A stretch of DNA of 64,000 nt from contig NC_088799.1 in NCBI RefSeq assembly GCF_011386835.1, positions 75,597,302 through 75,661,301 on the forward strand, given 5' to 3'. The notes under the pieces were generated by a model. The model saw only the letters and a list, made by a program, of their open reading frames with translations, ran no database searches and was not told where the DNA came from. The translations under genes were made by a program, and so were the position numbers. Of this stretch, positions 23,301-35,300 are shown piece after piece. The DNA is from Chrysemys picta bellii. Its lineage: Eukaryota > Chordata > Testudines > Emydidae. How positions within the stretch are numbered: position 1 is the stretch's first letter; each line of letters starts with the position of its first letter.

Positions 23301-26300
23301 GAAGGTTTTTACCAAAATTTAAGTCAAAATTGCAGAAAGCATAAAATAAAGTATGTTAAATTAAATATGTGTCATACAATTACCAATGTGACAGCGTTTG
23401 AACACAAACAAACAAAGAACATACCTTTTCTTGCCAGAACTAAGCCAGCTAGACCTGAAATTGTAAGTACAGCAACTTTTGGAAGAAATTCTGGAGGTGG
23501 ATTCTTCAGATAAACATATGTATCTATTAAAAAAAAAAAAAATCACAACAGCTATGGTATAGTAACTGAAGATTAGTCAATTTTCTCTCTCTTTTTTTTC
23601 CCCCTCCATTTTAAGAGAGAGCAGTAAAGTTATGTCTATCAAAATTTGAATGCTGAGGTAGGCCCTATCTTACAACTGGATCTGCTACTGCGGATACCTG
23701 CATCCATGTCAAGCTCCACTGACTTATTTTGAAGGCAGATACATGGGAGTCAGCACTGAAGTAGCAGGATTCTGATGTGTCATTCATAAAATATACATTT
23801 TACAAAGTTCACAATCATGCTCTTTAGATACCTTTTTGTATTTAGTAAAATGCTAGCACTTGTTCCTAATGCAAGTTTTCAGTTTTCAATGCATGTCAAA
23901 AAGGAATTTAAAAATTGGTGAAAGGAGATGCGACTATGCTGGTGTTTCTTGATTTTTTTAATACTACTACTCGTATATAGCGCTTTTCATCAGTAGATCT
24001 CAAAATCTTTCACAATCTTTAACGTATTTATTCTCGCAATGCCCCTGTGACATAGGGAAGTTTCATTATCCCCACTTTTATAGAACTGAAGCACAGAGAC
24101 TTGCCCAAGGTCACACGGTGGAGCAGGGAACTGAACCGCACTCATCCAAATCCTAGGCTAGTGCCCTAACCACTGGACCATTGTTTGTTTCTTTTTTATG
24201 AAACTTATTTTCCACTGGTAATTGGAGAAATGCATCTTTAATACAAAGAGTATTTTTATCTTCAATGCCAGAATTAGGACCAAACTGTGAAGTGTAAATG
24301 AGAACTAAAATAAGGAAGCAAGGGAAAGGAATTCTTCTCACCTATATAGCAGTTATGTGTACAGCAGCTGTGTAGCCTCCTCCCTGCTGCTTAGGGTTGC
24401 CAGGTGTCCAGTTTTCGATTGGAACGCCCGGTCGAAAAGAGACCCCGATAGCTCCAGTCTGCACTGCCAACCAGGCCATTAAAAGTTCGGTTGGCAGTGC
24501 TGCAGGGCTAAGGTAGATTAGTCTGTAGCTGTCCTGGCACTGCGTTGCACCCCGGAAGCGGGAAGCAGGTCCGGCTCCTAGGTGGCAGGGCCATGGGGCT
24601 CAGTGCGGTGCCCCAGCCCTGACTCCGCACTCCCATTGGCTAGGAACCAGGGCCAATGGGAGCTGGAGGGGAGGTGTCCATGGGCAAGAGTAGTGCACGG
24701 AGCCTCCTGGCCCCCGCCCCCGCCTAGAAGCTGGACCTGCTGGCCGCTTCCGGGGCACAGCGCGGAGCCAGGACAGGCAGGGAGCCTCCCTTAGCCCCAC
24801 TGCTCCGCTGACCGGGAGCCACCTGAGGTAAGCCCGCACCCCAACCCTGAGCCCCAACCCCCTGTCCCAGCCCTGGGCCTCCCCAAACCTGGAGCCCCCT
24901 CCTACACCCCAAACCCCTCATCCCAGAGCCCGCACCCCAACCCCTTGCCTCAATCCGCAGCCCCCTCCTCTCCCCTACTGCAAATCCCTCGGCCCCACCC
25001 TCCCAGCCTGAGGCCCCTCCTGCACCCCAGACCTCTTATCCCCAGCCCCACTCCAGAGCCTGCACCCCAGCCAGAGCCCTCACCCTGTCCCACACCCCAA
25101 CTCGCTGCCCCAGCCTGGAGGCCCCTCCCACACCATGAACCCCTCATTTCTGGGCCTACCCCAGAGCCCACACCCTCAGTTAGAGCCTTCACTCTCTCCC
25201 GCACCCCAACCCTCTGCCCCAGCCCAGTGAAAGTGAGTGAGGGTGGGGAAGAGCGAGCCATCGAGGGAGGAGGAATGTAATGAGCAGGGGTGGAACCTCA
25301 AGGAAGGGGCGGGGCAAGGATGTTCAGTTTTGTGCGATTAGGAAGTTGGCAACCCTACTGCTGCTACCACAGCTACAGATTGTAATAGGAGTTGGACTAC
25401 CTATGTACCACCTATGTGGAGGTTTAAGCATGTGATGCCACTCCCCAAGTCATGCTCTGTGCTGCTAAGAGAAAGCACTAGGGAGAAAAATTCTACAGCA
25501 TGTAGCGCACTGGGAACGTAGAGACACTCAGGATGTAGAGCTTCTTGCTCCATTCCCCTTTTATCCAACCCTGCGGTAGAATCAGACAGTTCTCTGATCT
25601 TTAGAAGCTTCTGAATCTACTGAGGGCTTGGGTAGCAGTTGGCCTCAAAATGTCATCTAATATTAAAATCAAAGGAATTACAAACATTAGCTAAATTGGT
25701 TGAGTCATAATTACAAAGAGAGATTAGGAGCTTTCTTTTTATTTTCAAACAAGAGACTACGGTAAATAGCATGAAGCCAGCTTCTAGGGAAGGCATTTGT
25801 ACCCCTTCTGTGTTATTGATTCTTGTGTTTGCCCTAGTATAATATCAATATTTTTTATAGAATTTGCTGTTCTCCAGTATAAACCAGCTTTGTAACTTTC
25901 ATAGCCAAACAATGAGCAAGAAGAGACTAGTTTTAAATTTTGACTATATGACTCACCTACCTTTTCCAAACTGTATTGAATCCATTATCCCATTTTTAAC
26001 AAAGACATAGGCATCCTACACAAAAGAAAATTTAGATAAAGTGAACTCTGTTTTTGAGTTGAAGTCTTCAATGCCATGGATACAACATTAACACACTGGA
26101 CTACATACTTTTCCACTCTGAACAAAGAGAATTGAGTAATTACATAACAAGTAAAACAAACAGATCAGGCAAAAAGCTTTTAGAACAAAAAAATGCAGAG
26201 ATACATTTCTACTTTGCTCCCAGTATGTACAATGTATGTTTAAATTATATATGGATGGTGTGACAGATATTGCAACCATGTGGAATACCTTTGAGGACCA

Positions 26301-29300
26301 CATTGTATTAAGCACATGAAAGGTTTATACATCACTCTGGGTCAGGGACTGTATATAGCTCCAGAGGGGAAGGGCTGCTACAGCTCTGCCAGGAACAGAG
26401 CATGTCCAAGCATGTGGACAAGGGAATCCAGTGGATATAGCGTATTTAGATTTTCAGAAAGCCTTTGACAAGGTCCTCACCAAAGGCTCTTAAGCACCGT
26501 AAGCAGTCATAGGATAAGAGGCGAGGGTTTCTCATGGATTGGGGAGGGATAGCTCAGTGGTTTGAGCATTGGCCTGCTAAACCCAGGGTTGTGAGGTCAA
26601 TCCTTGAGGGGGCCATTTAGGGATCTGGGGCAAAAAATCTGCCTGGGGACTGGTCCTGCTTTGAGCAGGGGGTTGGACTAGATGACCTCCTGAGGTCTCT
26701 TCGAACCCTGATATTCTATGATAACTGGTTAAAAGTTAGGAAACAAAGGGTAGGGATAAATGGTCAGTTTTCAGAATGGAAAGAGATAAATAGTGGTGTC
26801 CCCCAGGGGTCTGTACTGGCCCCAGTCCTATTTAACATATTCATAAATGATCTGGAAAAAAGGGGTAAACAGTGAGGTGGAAAAATTTGCAGATGATACA
26901 AAACTACTCAAGATAGTTAAGTCCTAGGCAGACCGCAAAGAGCAACAAAAGGATCTCTCAAAACTGGGTAATTGGGCAACAAAATGGCAGATGAAATTCA
27001 GTGTTGATAAATGCAAAGTAATGAACATTAGAAAACATAATCCCAACTAAACATATAAAATGATGGGGTCTAAAGTAGCTGTTACCATTCAAGAAAGAGA
27101 TCTTGGAGTCATTGTGGATAGTTTTCTGAAAACATCCACTCAATGTGCAGCGGCAGTCAAAAAAGTGACCAGAACATTGGGAATTATTAAGAAAGGGATA
27201 GATAATATGACAGAAAATATCATATTGCCTCTATATAAATCCATGATACGCTCACATGTTGAATACTGCATGCAGAGGTGGTCACCCCATCTCAAAAAGA
27301 TATTGGGCTTGGAAAAGGTTCAGAAAAGGGTAACAAAAATGATTAGGGGTATGAAGCAGCTGCCGAATGCAGAGAGATTAATGAGACGGACTTTTCAGCC
27401 TGGAAAAGAGATGACTAAGGGGGGATATGATAGAGGTCTATAAAATCGTGACTGGTGTGGAGAAAGTAAATAAGGAAGTGTTATTTACTCCTTCTCATAA
27501 CACAAGAACTAGGGGCCACCAAATAAAATGAATATGTAGTAGGTTTAAAACAAACAAAACAAAAGGAAGTCAACCTGTGGAACTCCATGCCAGAGGAGGT
27601 TGTGAAGGCCAAGACTATAACAGGGTTTAAAAAAGAACTAGGTACATTCATGAAGGATAGGTCCATCAATAGCTATTAGCCAGGATGGGCAGGGATGGTG
27701 TCCCTAGCCTCCGTTTGCCAGAATCTGGGAATGGGTGACAGGGATGGATCAATTGGCGACTAACAGTTCTGTTCATTCCCTCTGGGACACCGGGCATTGG
27801 CCGCTGCTGGAAGACAGGATACTAGGCTAGATAGACCTTTGGTCTGACCCAGTATGGCTGTTATGTTCTTAGCTAAGAACAGCGTGTGGGGTGGTGGTGG
27901 TAAAGGTGAATCACTCAGTTTATAAACATCTCCAGAGAGGTATCACCCATTGTGAGGCTTCCACATACTGGTTAAAACTGGGTTTTCCAGAGACCCACAG
28001 AGAAAGAAAGAGTTTTGGGCATAAAAAGGCAGTGTTTAAACAGACCCAGGACTTTCTTTCTGATCCAGCAAATTGACAGGACCTACTGTCCTGTAGGGGC
28101 TCTAATCCTTGTGGTAAGGTTAGAAAGACTTTGGCCTATGCGGGCCCCATAATGCTGATGGGTGACGATTGGTATGTTTAGTGTGTGCTTAAATCTATGT
28201 ATTGTTTTTATTATGCTTTTACCTTAAGAATAAATGTGCTTGCTTAAAAGAAGCTGTGTGGTAGCTTGTGACGGCTGGCAATACCATGTTCATAGCCCTG
28301 AGAGAGAAAACAACACACAAGTGCTGGCCTTTAGGGTGACTGGCGTGCTGGGGATATTGCAGTAGAAAGCAGGGAGCTGTGCAGCTTAAAACTCCACAGT
28401 CAGAAAGGGACAAGGGTCCCTGCCCAGAGACAGGTAACAGCTAGAGACTTGACTGGGCACTAATGGAATGAACTATAGAGGGGAATACACAGGCAGTTCC
28501 CCTGAAACCGTGACAGATAGTACCTTTTAACTCCCACCCCAATCACTTTTGTACATACTGAAAGTGTTTCCAAATTTCAATACAACTATGGCATTCCTTG
28601 AAGAAAAAAATTGTACAGTAATTTAAAAAATAATAATCTAGGGAGCAAAAAAATAGAGCACCCAAATGTAAAAAGTTATTCTTCACTGTATCTGAAATAT
28701 TTAATGTAATATTATTGAATATCAATTTTGAATATTTTTTCCCCATATAGTAAAGTTATGCTGGTAGGGAAAAAGCCCAACTTCTCTATGTGCAGTTAAA
28801 CATTAAGTGTAACTCCTCTATAAACGTAAAAATTACATGATGTACAATAGTGATTTGCATTGAGTTATTTGTTTTCAGTGATATAGTTCAGTCAGATATG
28901 CAACCTAGCCTCAGAAAGTAATTTATCAGTTAATCCTATTGACATCCAACAAGAGAACCATTCAAATGTAGTAGTCCACAGCAAAATTTCAGCTTGGTCA
29001 AAAGTCATATTTAACATTTTTCTTGAAGTAGTAAGGGAAGATATAGTCTGATAGCCTATAGTTTGAATCATCATAGTGAGGCTTACTAAGCATAGCGAGA
29101 ATTAGTATACCGCACATGCTTCAGAACATCTATTTACTTCAGATTATAAAGGTATAATTCTATTTCTTTTATGAGTAATTTTGTTGCAATCAATTTTTGA
29201 ATTTATACCACTAGGGGTCACTGCTATTCAAGCATTGAAATATTAAAAACCACTTTAGAAACTGTTTAAGTGAATATATAGAAAAAGTATGATACTTTAA

Positions 29301-32300
29301 TTGCGAATGCTTTAGGACCAAATCCTTGTTTCAGTGAAATCTCCCATTGATTTAAATGGAATCAGGATTTGACCTTGAGTAAGTACTGATGACAATGATT
29401 ATGGTTACATTTTCCAAAGTGCCTACGTGATTTAGAGGCTTTTGAACATGGGACTCAAGTCATTTAGATGCTTTTACCAACTGGAAGAAAGGGGGAGTTG
29501 ATAGTAATGAATATAAAATCACAAGATAGGAATTGCAGAAAATTGATAAGGGAAGTCAAGGGACAGAAGAAATTTATTGCCAGTAGACTTAGGGACAACA
29601 AGGAGTTTTTAAAATATATTAGGAACAAAAAGAATCTGACAATGACATTAGTCCATTACTAGATGGATGGTAGTAGAATGGTAGAATTATCAATAATCAG
29701 AGAGGCAGAAGTGTTCAGTACAAATTTGTTCTGCATTTGGGGAAACACAGATGACACAGTTTCATCATATAGTGCTAACATACTTTCCATTCCACCAGCA
29801 TATCGGGAGAACGTTAAACAGAAGCTACTAAAGTTAGACTTTTTAAATCAGCAGGTCCAGATAACTCGCATCCAAGAGTTTTAAAAGTGCTAGTTGAGCA
29901 GCTCACTGGACCATTAACATTGATTTTCAATAAGTCTTGCAGCACCACGGGTGTTCCAGAAGACAGGAAGAAAGCCAGTGTTGTACCCATTTTTAAAAAG
30001 GGTAAATGGGATGATCCAAGTAAATACAGGCCAGTCAGCTTAACAAGATAATGGAGTGGTTGATATGGGACGCGATTAATGAAGAATTAAAGGAGAGTAA
30101 TGTAATTAAATGTCAATCATTATGGGTTTAAAGAAACTAGAACCTGCCAATTTTTTTTTTAAATGAGATTACAAGTTTGGCTGATAAAAGGTAATAGTGT
30201 TGACATAATACACTTCCTTAAGAGGTCTGACTTGGTACTGTGTGACATTTTGATTTAAAAACTAGAACGATGTAAAATTAACATGGCACACATTAAATGG
30301 ATTAAAAAACAGGCTAAATGCTAGGTCTCAAAATGTAACTGTAAATGGGGAAAGCAACAGAGGGTCCTGTGGCACCTTTAAGACTAACAGAAGTATTGGG
30401 AGCATAAGCTTCCGTGAGTAAGAACCTCACTTCTTCAGATGCAAGACATTCTTGCATCTGAAGAAGTGAGGTTCTTACCCACGAAAGCTTATGCTCCCAA
30501 TACTTCTGTTAGTCTTAAAGGTGCCACAGGACCCTCTGTTGCTTTTTACAGATTCAGACTAACACGGCTACCCCTCTGATACTGTAAATGGGGAATCATC
30601 ATCAAGTAGGATCGTTTCCAGTGTGGATCCTGCAGTGAGTGGCTTTTGGCCCTATATTATTAAACATTTTTAACAAGGACATGGAAGAAAATAAAATCAT
30701 CACTAATAAAATCGGATAACAAAAATTGGTAAATAATGAAGAGAACAGCTCACTGATTCAGAGCAATCTGGATCACTTGGTAAACTGGGTGCAACCAAAC
30801 AATTTGTGTTTTAATATGGTGAAATGTAAAGGTATACCTCTAAACAAAGAATGTAGGCCATATTTACTTGATGGGGGACTCTATCCTGGGAAGCAATGAC
30901 TCTGAACGACATCCGGGGGTTATGATGGAAAATCAGCTCAACATGAGCTCCTAGTGCGATGCTGTGGCCAAAAAAGCTAATGCAATCCTAGGATGTATAC
31001 ACAGGGGAATCTCAGGTAGGAGTAGAGAGGTTATTTTACCTCTTTATATGGCTCTGGCAATTACTGCTGGAATACTAAGTCCAGGTCTGGCACCCACGAT
31101 TCCAGAAGGGAAGAGGGTTGAGAGAAGAGCCACGAGAACGATTAAAGGATTAGAAAACCAGCTTTATAGTGACCATCTCAAGGTGCTCACTTTAATTAGC
31201 TTAACAAAGAAAAGGTTAACAGATGACTGGATTACAGTCTATAAATATCTACACTGAGAACAAATATTTAATAATGGTCTCTTCAATCTAACCAAGCAAA
31301 GTATAACATGTTCCAGTGGCTGGAAGCTGAAGATTGACAAATTCATACTGGAAATAAAACGTACATTTTTAACAGTGAGAGTAATTAACCACTGGAACAA
31401 TTTACCAAGAGCTTTGGCAGACTATCCATCACTAACAAAATTTTAAATCAAGATTGGATTTTTTCCAGAAGATATGCCCTAGCAATATTTTTGAGGCCAT
31501 TCTAGGCATGTATTATACAGGAGGTCAGACTAGATAATCAGAATGGTCCAATCTGGCCTTGGAATCTATGAATTATCCCTATGTACATGAATAACCATAC
31601 TCAATAGTGTGTACGTGTTTGCACAACTGGGGCTTAAAAGTAGCAACACTTATGAAATGCAAGAAAAATCTACTTTGCAGTTTCTTCAGGTTGCTTACTT
31701 CCCTTTCTTTAACCTGATTATTTAGTATCAAAGATTGTTTTGGGTGATTTACTTATTGTGGAATCTTTGTCTTAAAATATAATTTTACTAAAATATCATA
31801 CTTAAAGCACATCAGAGGTAGTTCATGTTGTGCTATAAGTGCAAACAAAATTTATGTACTTTAAATAAAATAATCTTACACTACTTTATAACTATTAATT
31901 AAAAATCCTCATGACAACAGCTCTGTGGTGATGAGAAAATAGAACATATTTTCTGAAATAAGCAATATACTGACATTTAATATATATTAACACTAGAAGA
32001 TCACATGAGATCATACAAGATTGCCAAATGTTGATTAACCCACTGTTAATTTGGCTAAGGGATATGGTGACACTCTGTACCTCAAAGTAGTACCCTGGAA
32101 CCGACATATTCACCGCTGTGATATCATCCTATGTTTTGAACAAAGTATGCCTTGTACGGTATCATTTTGTAAGTCTTGAGATGTTGAACAATAATAACCT
32201 GTTGAATTGTACGTACTATCATTGTATGTGAAGTTATGAAGTATTTCCATATGTGTTACTGAAATACGTTATGAGGTTGGGAATACCCACAATCAGCGTT

Positions 32301-35300
32301 TCAGTTACAAAGGAATAGCCATCAATAGCCAGATGGTTGTTAATGGCTCCTCGGCACACAATCCACTATCCCAGAGGCTTCTTGGAGAAGGCACGTACAC
32401 AATAGAGACTGCTTGACCAATGGGGACTGCCTGACCCCCACATCAGAGCAAGAATCTTTTCAGCAAGCTAGAAGTGTAAAAGAGAGACAGTGACATCATC
32501 GTTTGGCCTCTCCCCCCTCAACACCTGGAAGAACGTCTGGAGGACAAAGACTTTGAACTGGGAAAGTTTGGTCTTAAGGTAACTATCGCTGACCTTTATG
32601 CCTATCACTTATTATCACTCAAAATCTACCTTTCCGTAGTTAATAAACTTCCTTTAATGTTTTATCTTACCAGTGAGTTTGTCTAAAGTGCCTAGGAATT
32701 TTCAGCTCAAATTACAAAGGCTGGTGCATGTCCAGTTTCCTATGAAGAAGTGGCAAACTAACTAATGAACTTAAACTGGTCATGCTTCTGACCAGTGCAA
32801 GACAGTACAATTCGGGGTGCAAGACTGGAGAGTTGGAGGAAATTGGCTGGAGCCTCTCTGTTGATGGTTCATGAGTGACTGGGAGATCATTCATGCAACA
32901 CAGTTGGGTGTGTCCCTGCCTGTGAATGTCTGTGTAAGTGCAGTGCCCATCAGAGGCTTGTAGCTTGACATTAGCATCACAGTGCTGAGAAGCAACCCAG
33001 GTTGGTGGGACACAGAGCTCAGCAGTCCCACAATACAGGTTTCACCCTGGGGACCAGGTCACAGTACACGCTCCCACATCAAATGGCACGAGGGAACCGA
33101 TTTAAAGCTTTATCAGCTTTTTACCTTTCGGCATGCATTGTACACAACTTGAAGGCAAGGAGTGCTGTGCTCAGCAAAACACCCTATAGCTCAGGGGTAG
33201 GCAACCTATGGCACGTGTGCCGAAGGGGGCACGCAAGCTGATTTTCAGTGGCGCTCACACTGCCCGGGTCCTGGTAGTGAGAGTTTCTTAAAAACCTTAT
33301 TTACTTTACATACAACAATACACCTCTACCCAGATATAACGCGACCCGATATAACATGAATTCGGATATAACATGGTAAAGCAGCGCTCTGGGGGGGCAG
33401 GGCTGCGCACTCTGGCGGATCAAAGCAAGTTTGATATAATGTGGTTTCACCTATAACGTGGTAAGATTTTTTGGCTCCCGAGGACAGCGTTACATTGGGG
33501 CAGAGGTGTAGTTTAGTTATATATTATAGACTTCTAGAAAGACCTTCTAAAAACGTTAAAATGTATTACTGGCACGCAAAACCTTAAATTAGAGTGAATA
33601 AATGAAGATTCGGCACACCACTTCTGAAAGGTTGCTGACCCCTGCTATAGCTATATCTATGGGAAAACTACAAATTATGGAGGATTACATGGATTCACTG
33701 TGAGTTAGACCTGGTGTACACTAGGAATTATTGCCAGTATAATGACGTCGTTTAGGGATGTGATTGTTTTTTATTACATTTTTATGCTGGCAAACCTCCT
33801 AATAGAGATGCAGCTTATACCAGCAAAAGAGCACTTCTGATGGTATACCTTATGCTGATTCCCCAAGCAAAATAAACTATGCCAGCAAATGCACATTTTT
33901 GTCAGAATAACTGCATCTACAGTAGAGTTTTTCCCAGTACAGAAGTGTAATTAAAAACAAAACAAAAACCCAAACATTTCTATAGCAGCAAAACCTTAAA
34001 TGTACACCTGGCCTGGGTCACTAGTTTAGATCCAACTCTGGTCGTGTTATTGAAAAGATATTAGGAGTTCTGACAGTCGTTCAATATCTTTATCCAAGAT
34101 CAATTGGTGGTTTCAGACTAGCTGCTACAGGACCAGAGAGCACTTTAGAAAAAGTGCCATCAAAATTGTCACCTTTGTGGTTCATTGACACCTAAATTTC
34201 TAGAAGTGGTTGCAAGGAATGGGGGGGAGAGGAGGGGGAAGAAACTCATACCGAAGTACTTCCCATGCTATAACTGTTATATGGATTAACTGATGAGAGG
34301 ACTTTAATTTCCAGGACTATCAACCTGATGTATTTTATGAGCACTACACTCACTTGAAATGCCTGCAGGCCATTCTTTAGCTGATAGAGTTATATATATA
34401 TGATGCCTTGCTGCACAAATGACTGTTCCTTTTTGATCTAGATTCTAAACAGTAAAGGCAAGTTTCAAAGTGGCTAGAGAAAGCCCTCTTATTAAGGTAA
34501 AAGAAAAAGGAAAATATGATGACGAATGTCAAAATAACAAATAACTCCTCTTAATGGTGAACACTGTTAACAGTTATGAGACAGTCATAGCTAACATACC
34601 ACAGTGTTGCTCTATACTTAAAATATTAAGCAGCTCTGGTAACTATGAGGTATTTATCACCAAATTACAACTTTGTTCAGGAATTCTAACAACATAACCC
34701 CCTCTGTCACTGTTTCTTAAGTTATATAAACCAGTGCAATACTGACTGGCAGCAACAGAGAATTATTCAGGAGGGGTATGTGAAATCCAGTTGCTTTTAA
34801 ATGTTAAAGATGAAAATGACAAGGTGATCAAGTCATATCAGAGTATCACCGTTATCGTCTGTTGTAATAACACGCCGTCTCCAGATTCCTTCCAAAAAGA
34901 GTGAAGTTTCTGTTTTGTTTTTAAAAAAAAAAAAAAAGCAATATCCAGTGACTGATGACACTCCTCTTCAAGGGACAGTCAACTTGAAATCTAATCAATT
35001 TAAAAAAAGCGTTTAAAATATTTTCAGGTACTACACTCATCCTTAACTACTTCTGCCAGTTTCTGTATTTTATAATCATGTTTTTCTGTTTGTAAATATT
35101 TTTCTTCCCTTTTGCTATATGAAAGGTCCACATAAACAAAAAGGAAAACAAATTGAGTATACAGGGGGAAATTGTAAAGTTGGCTATATACAAAATGCTG
35201 TCAAATTCCTAAAGTAAACAAACCCCAGATGTTCGGTTTTCAACCGAAACACCCAGTCAAAAAGGGACCCTCCCCAGCCCAGTGAAAATGAGCGAGTGAG

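Larger units (their letters stand above)
26259..28515 (+). mobile_element. Solo LTR interrupted by a CR1
   Basis: Starts TGTGACAGATATTGC and ends CCGTGACA. The flanks are GATGG and GATAG, a 5-bp target duplication with one change. An AATAAA lies near 28,229 in the right half. The LTR is split by the CR1 at 26,418-27,872. No internal retroviral genes are present. Confidence 0.6.
29478..31575 (+). mobile_element. Decayed CR1 LINE split by a palindromic insertion
   Basis: Encodes the linker before reverse transcriptase ([34 protein letters not shown]), broken reverse transcriptase pieces, and a clear carboxy part ([20 protein letters not shown], 30,973-31,032). The CR1 3' end GGTCAGACTAGATAATCAGA ... 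GGAATCTATGAAT follows. Many stops. The palindrome at 30,353-30,580 interrupts it with a target duplication. Confidence 0.8.

Noticed and set aside
24582..25280. Pro-rich and Gly-rich open frames
   Set aside because: Produced by the C-rich minisatellite inside the hAT element; no domain.
26541..26610. A tRNA gene
   Set aside because: A and B boxes are present but the cloverleaf is degenerate and the sequence continues into a SINE body.
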